Shown: piece after piece, positions 1-8,220 of the stretch
Position numbering within the stretch: position 1 is the stretch's first letter
Layout: each line of letters opens with the position of its first letter
NCBI GenBank assembly: GCA_002320775.1
Contig: DCKY01000138.1
Coordinates: 4,613-32,043 of the forward strand
Reading direction: 5' to 3'
Source of the DNA: Planctomycetes bacterium UBA1662
GTDB taxonomy: Bacteria > Planctomycetota > UBA8108
DNA: 27,431 nucleotides
Notes under the pieces: model-generated
What the model saw: only the letters and a program-made list of their open reading frames with translations
What the model was told of the DNA's origin: nothing
The model's database searches: none
Translations under genes and position numbers: made by a program

Positions 1-1892
1 TTCCTGTCGAGCTCATCGGTGACCGCCAGGAGGCTGTCTCGCCACACCTCGATCTCCATTCTCCGGGGACTCATTCTCCACAGCAGGCGGTTGTCCCCAT
101 CCTTGTCGAAGTTTTCCTGGTTGAAGCGGCTGCTTCGCTGGTAGGTCGCGGAAGCGAGGATCAGCCGGTGCAGCTGCTTGATGGACCAGCCGGATTCTTC
201 GAAGGACGCGGCCAGCCAGTCAAGCAATCCCGGGTGCGAAGGCGTCTCACCCAATTTGCCGAAGTTGCTTGGGGTGCGGACGAGTCCATGTCCAAAGTGG
301 TATTGCCAGATCCGGTTGACCATGACCCTGCTTGCGAGAGGTTTGCCGGCCTCGAAGATCGAATCGGCGAGTTCCTTGCGTCCGCTACCCTCCTTGAAGA
401 CCGGTCCTGAGCCGTCTGTCATGATCGTCAGGAACTGCCGGGGCGCGACCTCGCCCTTCTTCCGCAGGTCCCCCCTGATGGCGACGTGCATATCCTTGTT
501 GCCGTTTTCTCCCAGGACATGAACCTCGCCAGCCGGCTTGGCTGGTATGGTTTTCTTCAATTCCTGGAGCTTGTCCTGGAGCTTCTTGAGCTCGGCCTCC
601 TCCGGCTTGTTTTCTCCGTCGGCCTTGTTCCTGTCATTCCACTCCTTGATGTTCTTTTCGGTCTCCTTGATCGCGTTCTGGTGGTCATTGAATCGCTTCG
701 CGATTTCAGGGGACGCGGCCGGGCGCTTGTGGGTCTTTGAATTTCTGAAGACTCCCGCGATGGAGTAGTAGTCCTTTTGTGGGATTGGATCGAACTTGTG
801 GTCGTGGCAGCGGGCGCATTGTACGGTCAGCCCGAGGAAGGCCCGTGAGAAGGTATCGATGCGGTCAGCCAGGGTCTCGGCCTCGGCCTGGGCCTTGGCT
901 TCAGGGTCGCCCCCGTCGGACTTGTAGTTCGGCCCGATGGCGAAGAAGCCGGTTCCGTAGAAAGCGAGAGGTTCGTTGATCAGGTCCCCGGCAACCTGTT
1001 GCCTGACGAACTGGTCGTAGGGCAGATCCCTGTTGAAGGAGTCCACCACCCAGTCCCTGTAGCGCCAGGCGCCAGGCAGCGGGCCGTTGTCTCCAAAACC
1101 TCCGAGGCCGTCGCTGTAGCGGGCCGTATCAAGCCAGTGCCTTGCCCAGCGCTCTCCGTAATGCGGCGATTCAAGCAGAGAGTTGACCAGGTGATCGAGG
1201 GCATCGGGTCTCTTGTCCGCGAGGAACTCATCGACCTGTGATGGGGTGGGAGGGAGGCCTGTCAGATTGAGGTAGACCCGCCGAAGGAGGAGCCGGGGAG
1301 CGGCTTTTCCGAGAGGTTTCAGCCCCTTTGATTCGAGCTTCGCCAGGATGAAGTTGTCGATCGGGTTGTTTACCAGCTGCTTGTTCTTCACCTCGGGAGC
1401 TGCGGGTTTTTTCATCGGGCGAAACGCCCAGTTTTCCATTCGCAGCTTCTTCCAGTCTCGGTCGCCGAGCTTCTCCTCTTTCCTGGCGGAGGGCTCTTCC
1501 CGGGGCCACGGTACGCCCATGCGGATCCATTCCTGCAGGTCAGCGATGACCCTGTCAGGCAATTTCTTATTGGGCGGCATCTCGAGCTCGTTGTCGAGGT
1601 AGACGACGGCTCGGATCAGGAGGCTCTCTTCCGGCTTGCCGGCCACCACCACGGGGCCGGTTTCTCCCCCCTTGAGAAGCCCTTCCCTGCTGTCGAGATA
1701 GAGCTCCGCCTTCAGCTTCTTCGAGCGGGAGCTGTGGCATTTGTAGCAATGCTCGGCGAGGACCGGACGAATCTTCTCTTCGAAGAAGGTGAGCTGTTCG
1801 GCTGTGGGTTCCTCGGCCTCGATACGAGGTGAAGTCATCGACGCGGCTAAAACACAGATGCCGCAGAGAATCTTCCTGGCCGGGTTTTTCAT
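1..1892 (-). CDS. DUF1549/DUF1553 (PSCyt1-PSCyt2-PSD1) secreted cytochrome-like protein, C-terminus cut by window edge
   Basis: The reading frame is open from an ATG at 1892 to the window edge, about 630 residues, so the 3' end is missing; full family members usually run to roughly 800-1100 residues. A GGAGG lies just upstream of the start. The N-terminus is a signal peptide (hydrophobic stretch about residues 8-20). A PSCyt1 cytochrome-type domain follows, with C49-Y-K-C52-H53 and a possible Met ligand in ELEMPP (M105). DUF1549 follows from about residue 160, with LDTARYSDG and a second CxxCH (CARCHDHKFDP). A charged, probably coiled-coil Lys/Glu-rich insert separates it from the start of DUF1553 (ASRVMVNRIWQYHFGHGLV). 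Such proteins are abundant in Planctomycetota and often sit beside sulfatases; their biochemical role is not established. The divergent sulfatase neighbour supports a role in polysaccharide or sulfated-substrate use. Confidence 0.93.
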   Translation of the reverse strand, partial: MKNPARKILCGICVLAASMTSPRIEAEEPTAEQLTFFEEKIRPVLAEHCYKCHSSRSKKLKAELYLDSREGLLKGGETGPVVVAGKPEESLLIRAVVYLDNELEMPPNKKLPDRVIADLQEWIRMGVPWPREEPSARKEEKLGDRDWKKLRMENWAFRPMKKPAAPEVKNKQLVNNPIDNFILAKLESKGLKPLGKAAPRLLLRRVYLNLTGLPPTPSQVDEFLADKRPDALDHLVNSLLESPHYGERWARHWLDTARYSDGLGGFGDNGPLPGAWRYRDWVVDSFNRDLPYDQFVRQQVAGDLINEPLAFYGTGFFAIGPNYKSDGGDPEAKAQAEAETLADRIDTFSRAFLGLTVQCARCHDHKFDPIPQKDYYSIAGVFRNSKTHKRPAASPEIAKRFNDHQNAIKETEKNIKEWNDRNKADGENKPEEAELKKLQDKLQELKKTIPAKPAGEVHVLGENGNKDMHVAIRGDLRKKGEVAPRQFLTIMTDGSGPVFKEGSGRKELADSIFEAGKPLASRVMVNRIWQYHFGHGLVRTPSNFGKLGETPSHPGLLDWLAASFEESGWSIKQLHRLILASATYQRSSRFNQENFDKDGDNRLLWRMSPRRMEIEVWRDSLLAVTDELDR

Positions 1893-2120
1893 GGTCCTCC
1901 GTTCGCTTTCAATAAGGCGCTTCATATCGTGTAGATCCGAACGGTAAAGGGTATTCTGCCTTATCGACGCTTTTCATTCTACAGCGTCTTTACCTAAGTT
2001 TCCCGCATCCTGCCAATAGCCGCTGTTGTCGTTTTCAGGTGGACGGCAGGGGAGTACAATGTGGCTCAGACCAACTGGTTTGTCACCAAGTGCGTTCTGA
2101 TTGCTTTTGAGAGGAAGCCA
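1893..2120. other. Divergent intergenic region with inverted repeats
   Basis: This region lies between the divergent DUF1553 and sulfatase genes and must hold both promoters if they are separately transcribed. A 7-bp inverted repeat (ATAAGGC at 1912-1918 and GCCTTAT at 1958-1964) and a 5-bp one (GACGC about 1965-1969, GCGTC about 1983-1987) are visible. These could be operator half-sites, but short arms this far apart arise by chance. I found no convincing -35/-10 pair. An in-frame GTG at 2061 could extend the sulfatase upstream but lacks a good ribosome binding site. Confidence 0.3.
2111..2116 (+). promoter_or_regulatory. Shine-Dalgarno site that decides the sulfatase start
   Basis: GAGGAA lies 4 nt before the ATG at 2121. 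It favours that start over the in-frame GTG at 2061, and starting at 2121 puts a normal basic-then-hydrophobic signal peptide at the N-terminus. Confidence 0.6.
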
Positions 2121-3578
2121 ATGTCATTTTCGATTCGTAAAATCCTTCGCCTTCTGTTCGCGGCTCCGTCCATCCTGGTCCTTTTCGGGATGCTGCTCCC
2201 TCCGGCAGCTTTGCTTGAGGCCGCGACGCGTCCCAACATCGTTCTCATCATGGCCGATGACATGGGCTATGAATGCGTCTCATCCAACGGCGGCGCGACC
2301 TACAGCACACCTCGGATCGATTCCCTGGCAAAGAGCGGCATTCGGTTTCTGAATGGTCACTCCCAGCCGATCTGCACTCCATCGCGTGTACAGATCATGA
2401 CGGGCCTCTATAACAACAGGAATTACATCCGTTTCGGTTTTCTCGATCCCAAGGCCACGACCTTCGGGCACGTTCTCAAGTCCGCCGGGTACAAGACCTG
2501 CATCGTGGGAAAGTGGCAGCTCGAGGGAGGGCTGGGGGCTCCCGGGCATTTCGGCTTCGATGAGTACTGCCTGTGGCAGCTCACCCGTCGCCCGAGCCGC
2601 TACGCCAATCCCGGGCTCGAGGTCAACGGGAAGCTCCTGGACTATAAGAATGGCGAGTATGGCCCGGACCTGGTGAGCGACTACCTCTGTGATTTTATCG
2701 AGAGAAACAAGGACGGACCCTTCTTCGCCTACTATCCAATGATCCTGCCGCATTGGCCCTTTGAGCCGACCCCTGACAGTCCTGACTATGACAAGACCTT
2801 CCCCGGTGCCAAGGGGGTCGGTCAGATGAAGTACTTCAAGGACATGGTCTCCTATACCGACAAGCTGGTCGGTAAAATCGTCGACAAGCTTGCTTCCCTC
2901 GGCCTTCGCGAGAAGACCCTGGTGATTTTTACGGGTGACAACGGAACCTACGTTAAGATCGTCTCCAACCTGAATGGAGCAAAGTACCCGGGCGGCAAGG
3001 GCTCGACCCGGGACAACGGCACGCATGTGCCGCTGGTGGCCAGCTGGCCTGGTACCGCGCCGGCGGGCAAGGTCTCCGATGCGCTTGTTGATTTCAGTGA
3101 TATCCTGCCGACGCTCGCCGAGACTACTGGCGCAAAGCTTCCCTCCGAAGAGGTCTACGAGGGGGTCAGCCTTGCTCCCCTGCTGCGGGGCAAGGCTTTC
3201 AAGGGGCGCGAGTCGATCTACTGCTGGTACCATCGCAATGGCCAGCGGGGCAAGGAGAGCCAGCATTCGCGCAGCCGGGACTTCAAGCTCTACTCGACCG
3301 GCCGCTATTTCAGGGTCGCGGGAGACCTGCTGGAGAAAAAACCGATAAAGGTCGGCTCGCTCAGCGGTAGCGCTCTTGCGGCCTACAATGCGCTGAAAAC
3401 AGCGCTTGATGTCCAGTTGGAGACGACGCGCAGATCTACCGAGGCGCTGAAAAAACGAGGTTTTGGTGGCGCCACGAAGAAGCAGGGTAAGAATAAGAAC
3501 ACCAAGGCGAAGAACGCTGAAAAGAAGCAGACGCGGAAAAAGGCGAAGAACGAGAAAAGAGAAAAGAAGCAGAATTGA
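2121..3578 (+). CDS. Secreted formylglycine-dependent sulfatase (arylsulfatase family)
   Basis: The protein has 485 residues from the ATG at 2121. It should hydrolyse sulfate esters outside the cytoplasm, probably on sulfated polysaccharides. A signal peptide covers about residues 1-35. The core begins with NIVLIMADDMGY, whose two Asp (46-47) bind the metal. The sulfatase signature C85-T-P-S-R89 contains the cysteine that is converted to formylglycine. Further conserved segments are FTGDNGT (metal-binding Asp-Asn) and GKGSTRDNGTHVPL (catalytic Lys region). The last 45 or so residues form a low-complexity Lys-rich tail that is not part of the sulfatase fold. The formylglycine-generating enzyme is not in this window. 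The substrate cannot be told from sequence. Adjacent DUF1553, DUF1080 and SGNH genes fit a polysaccharide-degradation neighbourhood. Confidence 0.95.
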   Translation: MSFSIRKILRLLFAAPSILVLFGMLLPPAALLEAATRPNIVLIMADDMGYECVSSNGGATYSTPRIDSLAKSGIRFLNGHSQPICTPSRVQIMTGLYNNRNYIRFGFLDPKATTFGHVLKSAGYKTCIVGKWQLEGGLGAPGHFGFDEYCLWQLTRRPSRYANPGLEVNGKLLDYKNGEYGPDLVSDYLCDFIERNKDGPFFAYYPMILPHWPFEPTPDSPDYDKTFPGAKGVGQMKYFKDMVSYTDKLVGKIVDKLASLGLREKTLVIFTGDNGTYVKIVSNLNGAKYPGGKGSTRDNGTHVPLVASWPGTAPAGKVSDALVDFSDILPTLAETTGAKLPSEEVYEGVSLAPLLRGKAFKGRESIYCWYHRNGQRGKESQHSRSRDFKLYSTGRYFRVAGDLLEKKPIKVGSLSGSALAAYNALKTALDVQLETTRRSTEALKKRGFGGATKKQGKNKNTKAKNAEKKQTRKKAKNEKREKKQN

Positions 3579-3579
3579 G

Positions 3580-3606
3580 CTCCCCTGGAAGGTGTCCGGA
3601 GGGGAG
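3580..3606 (+). terminator. Possible stem-loop after the sulfatase gene
   Basis: CTCCCCT (3580-3586) and AGGGGAG (3600-3606) form a 7-bp stem starting one base after the stop codon. It is followed by ATATTTA rather than a clean T-run, so it may be a weak terminator or an mRNA-stabilising 3' hairpin. A second small hairpin, GCTCG-ATA-CGAGC, lies at 3617-3629. Confidence 0.4.
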
Positions 3607-3655
3607 ATATTTAAAGGCTCGATACGAGCTGAAGATTTGTGAGATAGAGAAGAAG

Positions 3656-3664
3656 AGGAGGTGA
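3656..3664 (+). promoter_or_regulatory. Strong Shine-Dalgarno site of the PEGA lipoprotein gene
   Basis: AGGAGGTGA is nearly a full complement of the 16S rRNA 3' end and lies 3 nt before the ATG at 3668. It is the strongest ribosome binding site I noticed in the window and suggests efficient translation. Confidence 0.65.
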
Positions 3665-3667
3665 CTG

Positions 3668-4060
3668 ATGAGAAGTTCCATTGTTACGTTGGCCGCCGTT
3701 TTGGCGGCTCTTTGTGTCGGTTCCGGATGCGCGACCATCGCCCAATCTACGGGAATAGGTCATTCCGCCGGTTCAGACCTGGTTGCGATCAGCTCCACGC
3801 CCCCTGGCGCTACGGTTCATATCGATGGGGCACAGCTCGGCGTTACTCCGCTGACCGTAACCGTCAGTCCCAAGGCAAGGAATATGACCTTCGCCAAGGA
3901 CGGGTACAATGCGGTGACCATCCCGATTCCGAAAGACTGGAACGCCTGGTCGCTCGCGAACGTTCTCTGGATTCCAGGTGTCGTGGTTGATGCTGTCACC
4001 GGTAACATCAGGAAGGTGCGCGGCACCATTTCCGTCACTCTGCCAAAGGCAGGGGAATAA
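3668..4060 (+). CDS. PEGA-domain lipoprotein
   Basis: A 130-residue protein with a lipoprotein signal: a hydrophobic stretch from about residue 4 ends in VGSGC, so Cys21 is the probable lipidated residue and the protein is membrane-anchored. The middle holds a PEGA domain (about residues 40-65, STPPGATVHIDGAQLGVTPL), a small beta-rich domain found on bacterial surface and envelope proteins. The C-terminal half has a hydrophobic segment, ANVLWIPGVVVDAVTGNIRK, whose VDAVTG ending is common in small PEGA lipoproteins. The exact role is unknown; envelope structure is plausible. The gene is flanked by the sulfatase 89 nt upstream and a terminator immediately downstream. Confidence 0.88.
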   Translation: MRSSIVTLAAVLAALCVGSGCATIAQSTGIGHSAGSDLVAISSTPPGATVHIDGAQLGVTPLTVTVSPKARNMTFAKDGYNAVTIPIPKDWNAWSLANVLWIPGVVVDAVTGNIRKVRGTISVTLPKAGE

Positions 4061-4064
4061 AGCT

Positions 4065-4103
4065 CCGGGCAGGCCGGCTGAGCCCGCCCGGGCGGCTTTT
4101 TTC
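4065..4103 (+). terminator. Rho-independent terminator of the PEGA lipoprotein gene
   Basis: A GC-rich inverted repeat (AGCC-C-GC at 4080-4086 pairing with GCGGCT, loop CCGG) runs straight into six T's at 4097-4102. An alternative stem pairs CCGGGC (4065-4070) with GCCCGG further on. The T-run and position right after the stop codon make this a good terminator. It also separates the convergent DUF1080 gene, whose stop codon lies at 4102-4104. Confidence 0.65.
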
Positions 4104-4782
4104 AGATGGAGCGAATGCGGAACTTACGTAAGGACAGCGGCAGGCCGTGGTCCTGGAAGCCGATGCCGCCCTTGTCGGGGCGATTCTTCAGCCGGGCGTG
4201 GTCGAGGCTGATCTCGTTGACGACCTCGCCGTTGAGCTTGATCGTTACCTTGCGTCCCTTGCAGATGATGTGGAAGCGGTTCCATTCACCCGCAGCCTTC
4301 ACCGTGTTCTTGGTCGGAGGTATTCCCGGGATGACTCCGCCCGAGTCGTGATCGGTCAGCCGCGCGCCCTTCTTCTTGCCGGAGGAATCATAGATCTGGA
4401 CCTCGATGCCTTTCGCCACGGGGCTCTTCTTGTCTCCGACGTGAAAATAGAAGCCGCTGTTGCCGCGCTTCTGTACCTTGTAATCAAACTCGACCTCGAA
4501 GTCCTTGTACTCTTCCTTGAGCCAGAGGTAGGCATCGTAGCGCTGCCAGCCCCTCTCGCCGGGTCTCGGTGTCAGGGTCACAACACCATCCTTAGCGAGG
4601 ATCCAATTGCCCTTGGTGTGGCAGTGCTTGTTGAGGTCGCCTGATTTGAGCACGTCGGTCCAGGCACTCTTTTCCTCCGCGAGGAGATTCGACGTCAGGA
4701 TGAACGTCGCGGCGATAATGCAGACCGCGGAGACGAGCCGGTATGCGTGGAGAGTGTGGGTGTTGCGATGGAGCTTGGTCAT
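4102..4782 (-). CDS. Secreted DUF1080 (3-keto-disaccharide hydrolase-like) protein
   Basis: A 226-residue protein with an N-terminal signal peptide (hydrophobic segment about residues 17-35, cleavage near LLAEE). The remainder is a single DUF1080 domain, a concanavalin-like beta-sandwich. Typical elements are DFEVEFDYKV, RGNSGFYFHV, GIEVQIYDSSG, GEWNRFHIICKG, VTIKLNGEVVNE and GGIGFQDHG. The family is now named for 3-keto-glycoside hydrolysis and is greatly expanded in Planctomycetota and Verrucomicrobia; the substrate here is not known. The gene converges on the PEGA gene and diverges from the SGNH hydrolase gene. The ribosome binding site is weak (GGAAGGA about 11 nt upstream), but no other start fits the signal peptide. 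Confidence 0.92.
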   Translation of the reverse strand: MTKLHRNTHTLHAYRLVSAVCIIAATFILTSNLLAEEKSAWTDVLKSGDLNKHCHTKGNWILAKDGVVTLTPRPGERGWQRYDAYLWLKEEYKDFEVEFDYKVQKRGNSGFYFHVGDKKSPVAKGIEVQIYDSSGKKKGARLTDHDSGGVIPGIPPTKNTVKAAGEWNRFHIICKGRKVTIKLNGEVVNEISLDHARLKNRPDKGGIGFQDHGLPLSLRKFRIRSI

Positions 4783-4904
4783 GTCGAGAAGGTTCCTTCC
4801 TGTCAGGATTCCGTTTGATACGTGAAGCGTATTTCAATAACCAGCGTACGATCTTATCATAGTCCTCTCGGCGAATGTCCGTATTCAACTGAAGGATCCA
4901 GGTC

Positions 4905-4912
4905 AGGAAAGG
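4905..4912 (+). promoter_or_regulatory. Shine-Dalgarno site that decides the SGNH hydrolase start
   Basis: AGGAAAGG lies 5 nt before the ATG at 4918. The frame is open to an earlier ATG at 4822, but those 32 extra residues would put hydrophilic sequence before the signal peptide. Confidence 0.55.
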
Positions 4913-4917
4913 TAGCC

Positions 4918-5700
4918 ATGAACAGGACGTTGATGAATCGAGCTGTTTCGAGATTTACGAGCGGTGCTGGATTGGCGGCATTGCTTTTGTCCAGCCTGCT
5001 CATGGCCGGACTCGCGGCGCAGGACAAGCCGAAAAAGAAGGCGCAGAAGAGGAAGGTGCCCGCGGCCATGAAGCCGGTAAAGGATGTCGCCGGGCTGCCG
5101 AGGATCCTGCTGATTGGCGACTCGATCTCGATCGGCTATACCGTGGGGGTACGGGAGCTGCTCTCGGGCAAGGCCAATGTGCACCGCCCCCTGACCAATT
5201 GCGGACCGACGACCAAGGGCGTCAAGGAGCTCGAGAAGTGGCTCGGGGATAAGCCCTGGGACGTGATCCACTTCAACTTCGGGCTGCATGATCTCAAGTA
5301 TCTCGGTCCGAAGGGCCAGAACCTCGCCGATCCGAAAGGAGAGGGGAGCCATCAGCAGGTGCCGATCGTCGACTACGAAAAAAACCTCAGGACCATGGTC
5401 GCCCGCCTGGAGAAGACCGGGGCGGAGCTTGTCTGGCGAACGACCACGCCGGTTCCCCCGGGCGCCAGGGGAAGGGTTGTTGGCGACTCGGTGAAGTACA
5501 ACCAGGCCGCCGCGAAGGTCATGAAGGAGCGCAAGATCGCCATCGATGACATGTATACCTTCTGCATGCCGCGCCTGAAGGAAATCATGCGGCCAGCGAA
5601 CGTTCACTTCACCCCGGCCGGCTCGAAGGCGCTCGCGAAGCAGGCTGTGGCGGCGATTAGCTCCGCGTTGAAGAGACGTGCGGCTTCTTCCGAAAAGTAG
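4918..5700 (+). CDS. Secreted SGNH/GDSL-family hydrolase (esterase/lipase type)
   Basis: The protein has 260 residues from the ATG at 4918. A signal peptide (about 1-34, ending GLAAQ) is followed by a short Lys-rich linker (KPKKKAQKRK). SGNH block I is LLIGDSISIGY with nucleophile Ser69. Asn94 with preceding conserved residues (PLTNCGPTT) fits block II, and NFGLHDL (residues 120-126) fits block III. His230 in NVHFTPAGS is the block V histidine. The position three residues before that His, normally Asp in D-x-x-H, is Ala here. Relatives commonly act as carbohydrate esterases removing acetyl groups; the context suggests polysaccharide deacylation, but that is inference. The gene is divergent from the DUF1080 gene and convergent with the DUF1800 gene 15 nt away. 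Confidence 0.9.
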   Translation: MNRTLMNRAVSRFTSGAGLAALLLSSLLMAGLAAQDKPKKKAQKRKVPAAMKPVKDVAGLPRILLIGDSISIGYTVGVRELLSGKANVHRPLTNCGPTTKGVKELEKWLGDKPWDVIHFNFGLHDLKYLGPKGQNLADPKGEGSHQQVPIVDYEKNLRTMVARLEKTGAELVWRTTTPVPPGARGRVVGDSVKYNQAAAKVMKERKIAIDDMYTFCMPRLKEIMRPANVHFTPAGSKALAKQAVAAISSALKRRAASSEK

Positions 5701-5715
5701 CCCTCGTCCGGGTCT

Positions 5716-8214
5716 CTATTGCTTCTGGAATTGGGGCAGGGAGAGCATGAAGGCGGCGGTCGTCGAGACGCGACGGTTGCGCTCACGCTGGCTGTTGAAG
5801 GCTTCCTCGCAGAGCTCATGATGGTTTTCGAGCATGTCGCCGTTGAGCAACAGGAGCTTGAAGAAGTTGACGGTTCTTTCCGGGGTGAACAATCGCCAGC
5901 GCAGACGGAAGGCATTCGGATCCCAGGTTCCCGCGGACTCTCCCTGGATCGGGTTGGCGAGGTCGTTGATGAATCTCAGTCTCTCGAGAAGTCCTACGGT
6001 GTGCATCCAGTCAAAGCCCAGCTCCGATTCTCCGGTCGGGTCGGGGAAATCGACCATTTGCATTCCGGCTCTTTCGATGGTCTCGCTTGCATCGATGAGC
6101 TCGGAGAGCGTCAGCCTGGCATTGAGAGCACGAACGGCGCTCGCAACGAACTCGATGGGCGTCTTGATCTTCGCCCTGTAGAATCTCAGGCTCAGGAACT
6201 CATCGGAGAAGAGGATCACCCGCAGGACCTCTTTGATATTGCCCTCGGACTCACGCCAGGCGTCGATCGCGGCCAGCAACAGGTCGGGCTCCCGGAATTC
6301 CAGTCGGCTGACGGTTCCGTTGCCGGCCGAATCTAGCTCCTCGAAGATCTGCGGCGGCCGGCCGTTGGGAAGGTCCGGAGTGGCTTCGGCCCATTCGCTC
6401 GGTGAGAGCCTGCCATCGGAGTCTCGATCGACCGAGTTGAAAAGCGCCGCCAGGTCTGCCGGCATGCCGCCTGTTTTTGGCAGGTCGGAGATCTCGTCGG
6501 TCACCAGCAACTGGATGAGTTTGGTGCAGATATACTTTGCACAGTCCCGAAGGCCGATGGTCTTGTCGAGGACCTGGTAGAACTCGTTCATGGCCGCAGC
6601 GTTGGTGCGGTTGTTGGCGTTGTTGGCGATCTGCAGTGTGGCGAATGGCGTCACCGGGTTCCCGAGCGAATCTACCCCTCCGTAGCGCGGCAGGAAGATG
6701 TCCTTGCGTCCCCACGTATGGTTTTCGCTACCAAAGTTAAAAGCCCAGGTGTAGACATCATCGTCCCAGTTCTCGGTCGTAGCGAAGCGGTAGTTTGTAC
6801 CGGTTTCACGGTCGTTGATTGAGCGTAGAAGTTTTCCTGGCCGTCGTATGAAGAGAATGTCATTGGCCGGGAAGGTATTACGAGTAACCCAGCCGGCTGT
6901 CCAGCCGGTGAACACCTTGGCCAGCTCTTCAATGTCACGCTGGGTGTAGACATGGTCGGCGCCGAGCGTGAAGAGCTCGAAGTATTCCCTGGCGTAGTTC
7001 TCGTTCGGAGCCGTGTTGATGTTCTCGAAATTGTTGAGGTAGATCACCTGGGCGACGCTCTTGGCTGAGCCTTCGAGGAGGCCGCGGAAGGTGCCGAAGG
7101 CGTTTTTTCTGAAGAAGTTGTACTCTCTCAATTCCATGTCGACAGCCACAGCTCTCTGCTCGCGCTGGCCGTAGTACTTCCAGTAGCCCATCTGGTTCTT
7201 GGTGATGAATTCCTCGTAGGTCAGGAATCCGTCAGTTCGCAGTCGCGCCGGGAAGCGCTCCCAGTGGATGGCTCCCGGATGCCTGTTGGGTCTGCGGAAG
7301 GAGTTCCATTCCGCTTCGGTTACGGTATTCGAATCATCCAAATCGGCCGCGTTGAACATCTGCCGGGTGGGGGGGACCCCGGCGGAGCCGCCGCGCTGAC
7401 CTTTTGAGAAGAAGCTGTCACGCAGTGCTGAGACCTGGGTGTGGAAGTGGTTGTTCCAGAACAGCGAGAGCACCTGCTGCAATTGCCAGCGACTGTTGAT
7501 CGCATCGTTGAGGAGCAGGGCGTTCATTCGCGAGATCTGGTTGTTGGGTACCAGGTAGTCTGGATCGAATCCAAGGTCGAGGCTTTCGGCAACCTCGGCG
7601 AGCTCGGGCTCATTTTCGCTCTGGTCAAAGTTGTTTGGAGGGTTGAGCTGTTCCTCGATGTAGGCCAGCAGGTCGGCACGGGTCTGGATCTGCGTCAGGA
7701 GTTCCTCGGTCGGCCCGAAGGTGATGCGGTTGAGCACATGAGAGATGAGGGGCAGATCGTTCGAGCATTGCGGGTAGGTGTCGCAGGAGAGCTTTCCGGT
7801 CTCCGGTGGAAGTCCGCATTCAAAGGGGCCGGGCGCGGCAGGCTCGGCCCCGGCACGGAACAGGTAGGCTAGGCTGAAGACGCCATCGCTCAGATCGACG
7901 GTTGAATCGTTGTTGGTATCGCCGGTGATCGTGCAGGTGCTCGCCTCACCGCCGGCAAACAACCAGACGAAGGTGGCGATGGCGTCTGAGATGTCGACCG
8001 AACCATCGGTGTTGAAATCTCCGCGGCGAAAGGGTACCTCGCGAAAGTAACGCGAGAACCCCTGGGGAGCCGGGATGCCGAGCTCCAGGCCGGGAATCCC
8101 CTGGGCTTGAAGACGGGAGCTGGGAACGGGAGAGAGGGCCGTGAAAAGGGCAGTACCCATGAGACCGAGAACTATCGGTCGCCAGTATCTTTTCCGAGCT
8201 CCAGTACCGCTCAT
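5716..8214 (-). CDS. Secreted DUF1800 protein with N-terminal dockerin-like pair and embedded EF-hands
   Basis: The protein has 832 residues from the ATG at 8214, preceded by GGAG 6 nt upstream; an in-frame ATG at 8322 has no ribosome binding site and would bury the signal peptide. The signal segment spans about residues 12-38 (ending LQAQ). A double EF-hand, dockerin-like module covers about 66-122 (GDFNTDGSVDISDAI and GDTNNDSTVDLSDGV). DUF1800 runs from about 155 to the end, with HVLNRITFGPT, LFWNNHFH, NYAREYFELFTLG, IEELAKVFTGW and KTPIEFVASAVRAL. Two EF-hand regions interrupt it, near residues 291-338 (DLDDSNTVTEAEW) and 595-642 (DRDSDGRLSPSEW, then DSAGNGTVSRLEF). DUF1800 proteins are exported and often paired with DUF1501 genes; their function is unknown. 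Here the neighbour is the CotH protein, 188 nt upstream on the same strand. Confidence 0.93.
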   Translation of the reverse strand: MSGTGARKRYWRPIVLGLMGTALFTALSPVPSSRLQAQGIPGLELGIPAPQGFSRYFREVPFRRGDFNTDGSVDISDAIATFVWLFAGGEASTCTITGDTNNDSTVDLSDGVFSLAYLFRAGAEPAAPGPFECGLPPETGKLSCDTYPQCSNDLPLISHVLNRITFGPTEELLTQIQTRADLLAYIEEQLNPPNNFDQSENEPELAEVAESLDLGFDPDYLVPNNQISRMNALLLNDAINSRWQLQQVLSLFWNNHFHTQVSALRDSFFSKGQRGGSAGVPPTRQMFNAADLDDSNTVTEAEWNSFRRPNRHPGAIHWERFPARLRTDGFLTYEEFITKNQMGYWKYYGQREQRAVAVDMELREYNFFRKNAFGTFRGLLEGSAKSVAQVIYLNNFENINTAPNENYAREYFELFTLGADHVYTQRDIEELAKVFTGWTAGWVTRNTFPANDILFIRRPGKLLRSINDRETGTNYRFATTENWDDDVYTWAFNFGSENHTWGRKDIFLPRYGGVDSLGNPVTPFATLQIANNANNRTNAAAMNEFYQVLDKTIGLRDCAKYICTKLIQLLVTDEISDLPKTGGMPADLAALFNSVDRDSDGRLSPSEWAEATPDLPNGRPPQIFEELDSAGNGTVSRLEFREPDLLLAAIDAWRESEGNIKEVLRVILFSDEFLSLRFYRAKIKTPIEFVASAVRALNARLTLSELIDASETIERAGMQMVDFPDPTGESELGFDWMHTVGLLERLRFINDLANPIQGESAGTWDPNAFRLRWRLFTPERTVNFFKLLLLNGDMLENHHELCEEAFNSQRERNRRVSTTAAFMLSLPQFQKQ

Positions 8215-8220
8215 CTTCTG

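Noticed and set aside
2280..3266. Long 328-codon minus-strand open frame opposite the sulfatase
   Set aside because: It is antisense to a clear sulfatase with intact catalytic motifs, has no recognisable domain or signal, and is of the kind expected opposite GC-rich genes.
7369..7375. Runs of seven G/C in coding sequence (also near 13637-13643 and 20861-20867) as phase-variable tracts
   Set aside because: Seven is short for slippage switches, all three frames are intact, and recC, recD and DUF1800 are not typical phase-variable genes.
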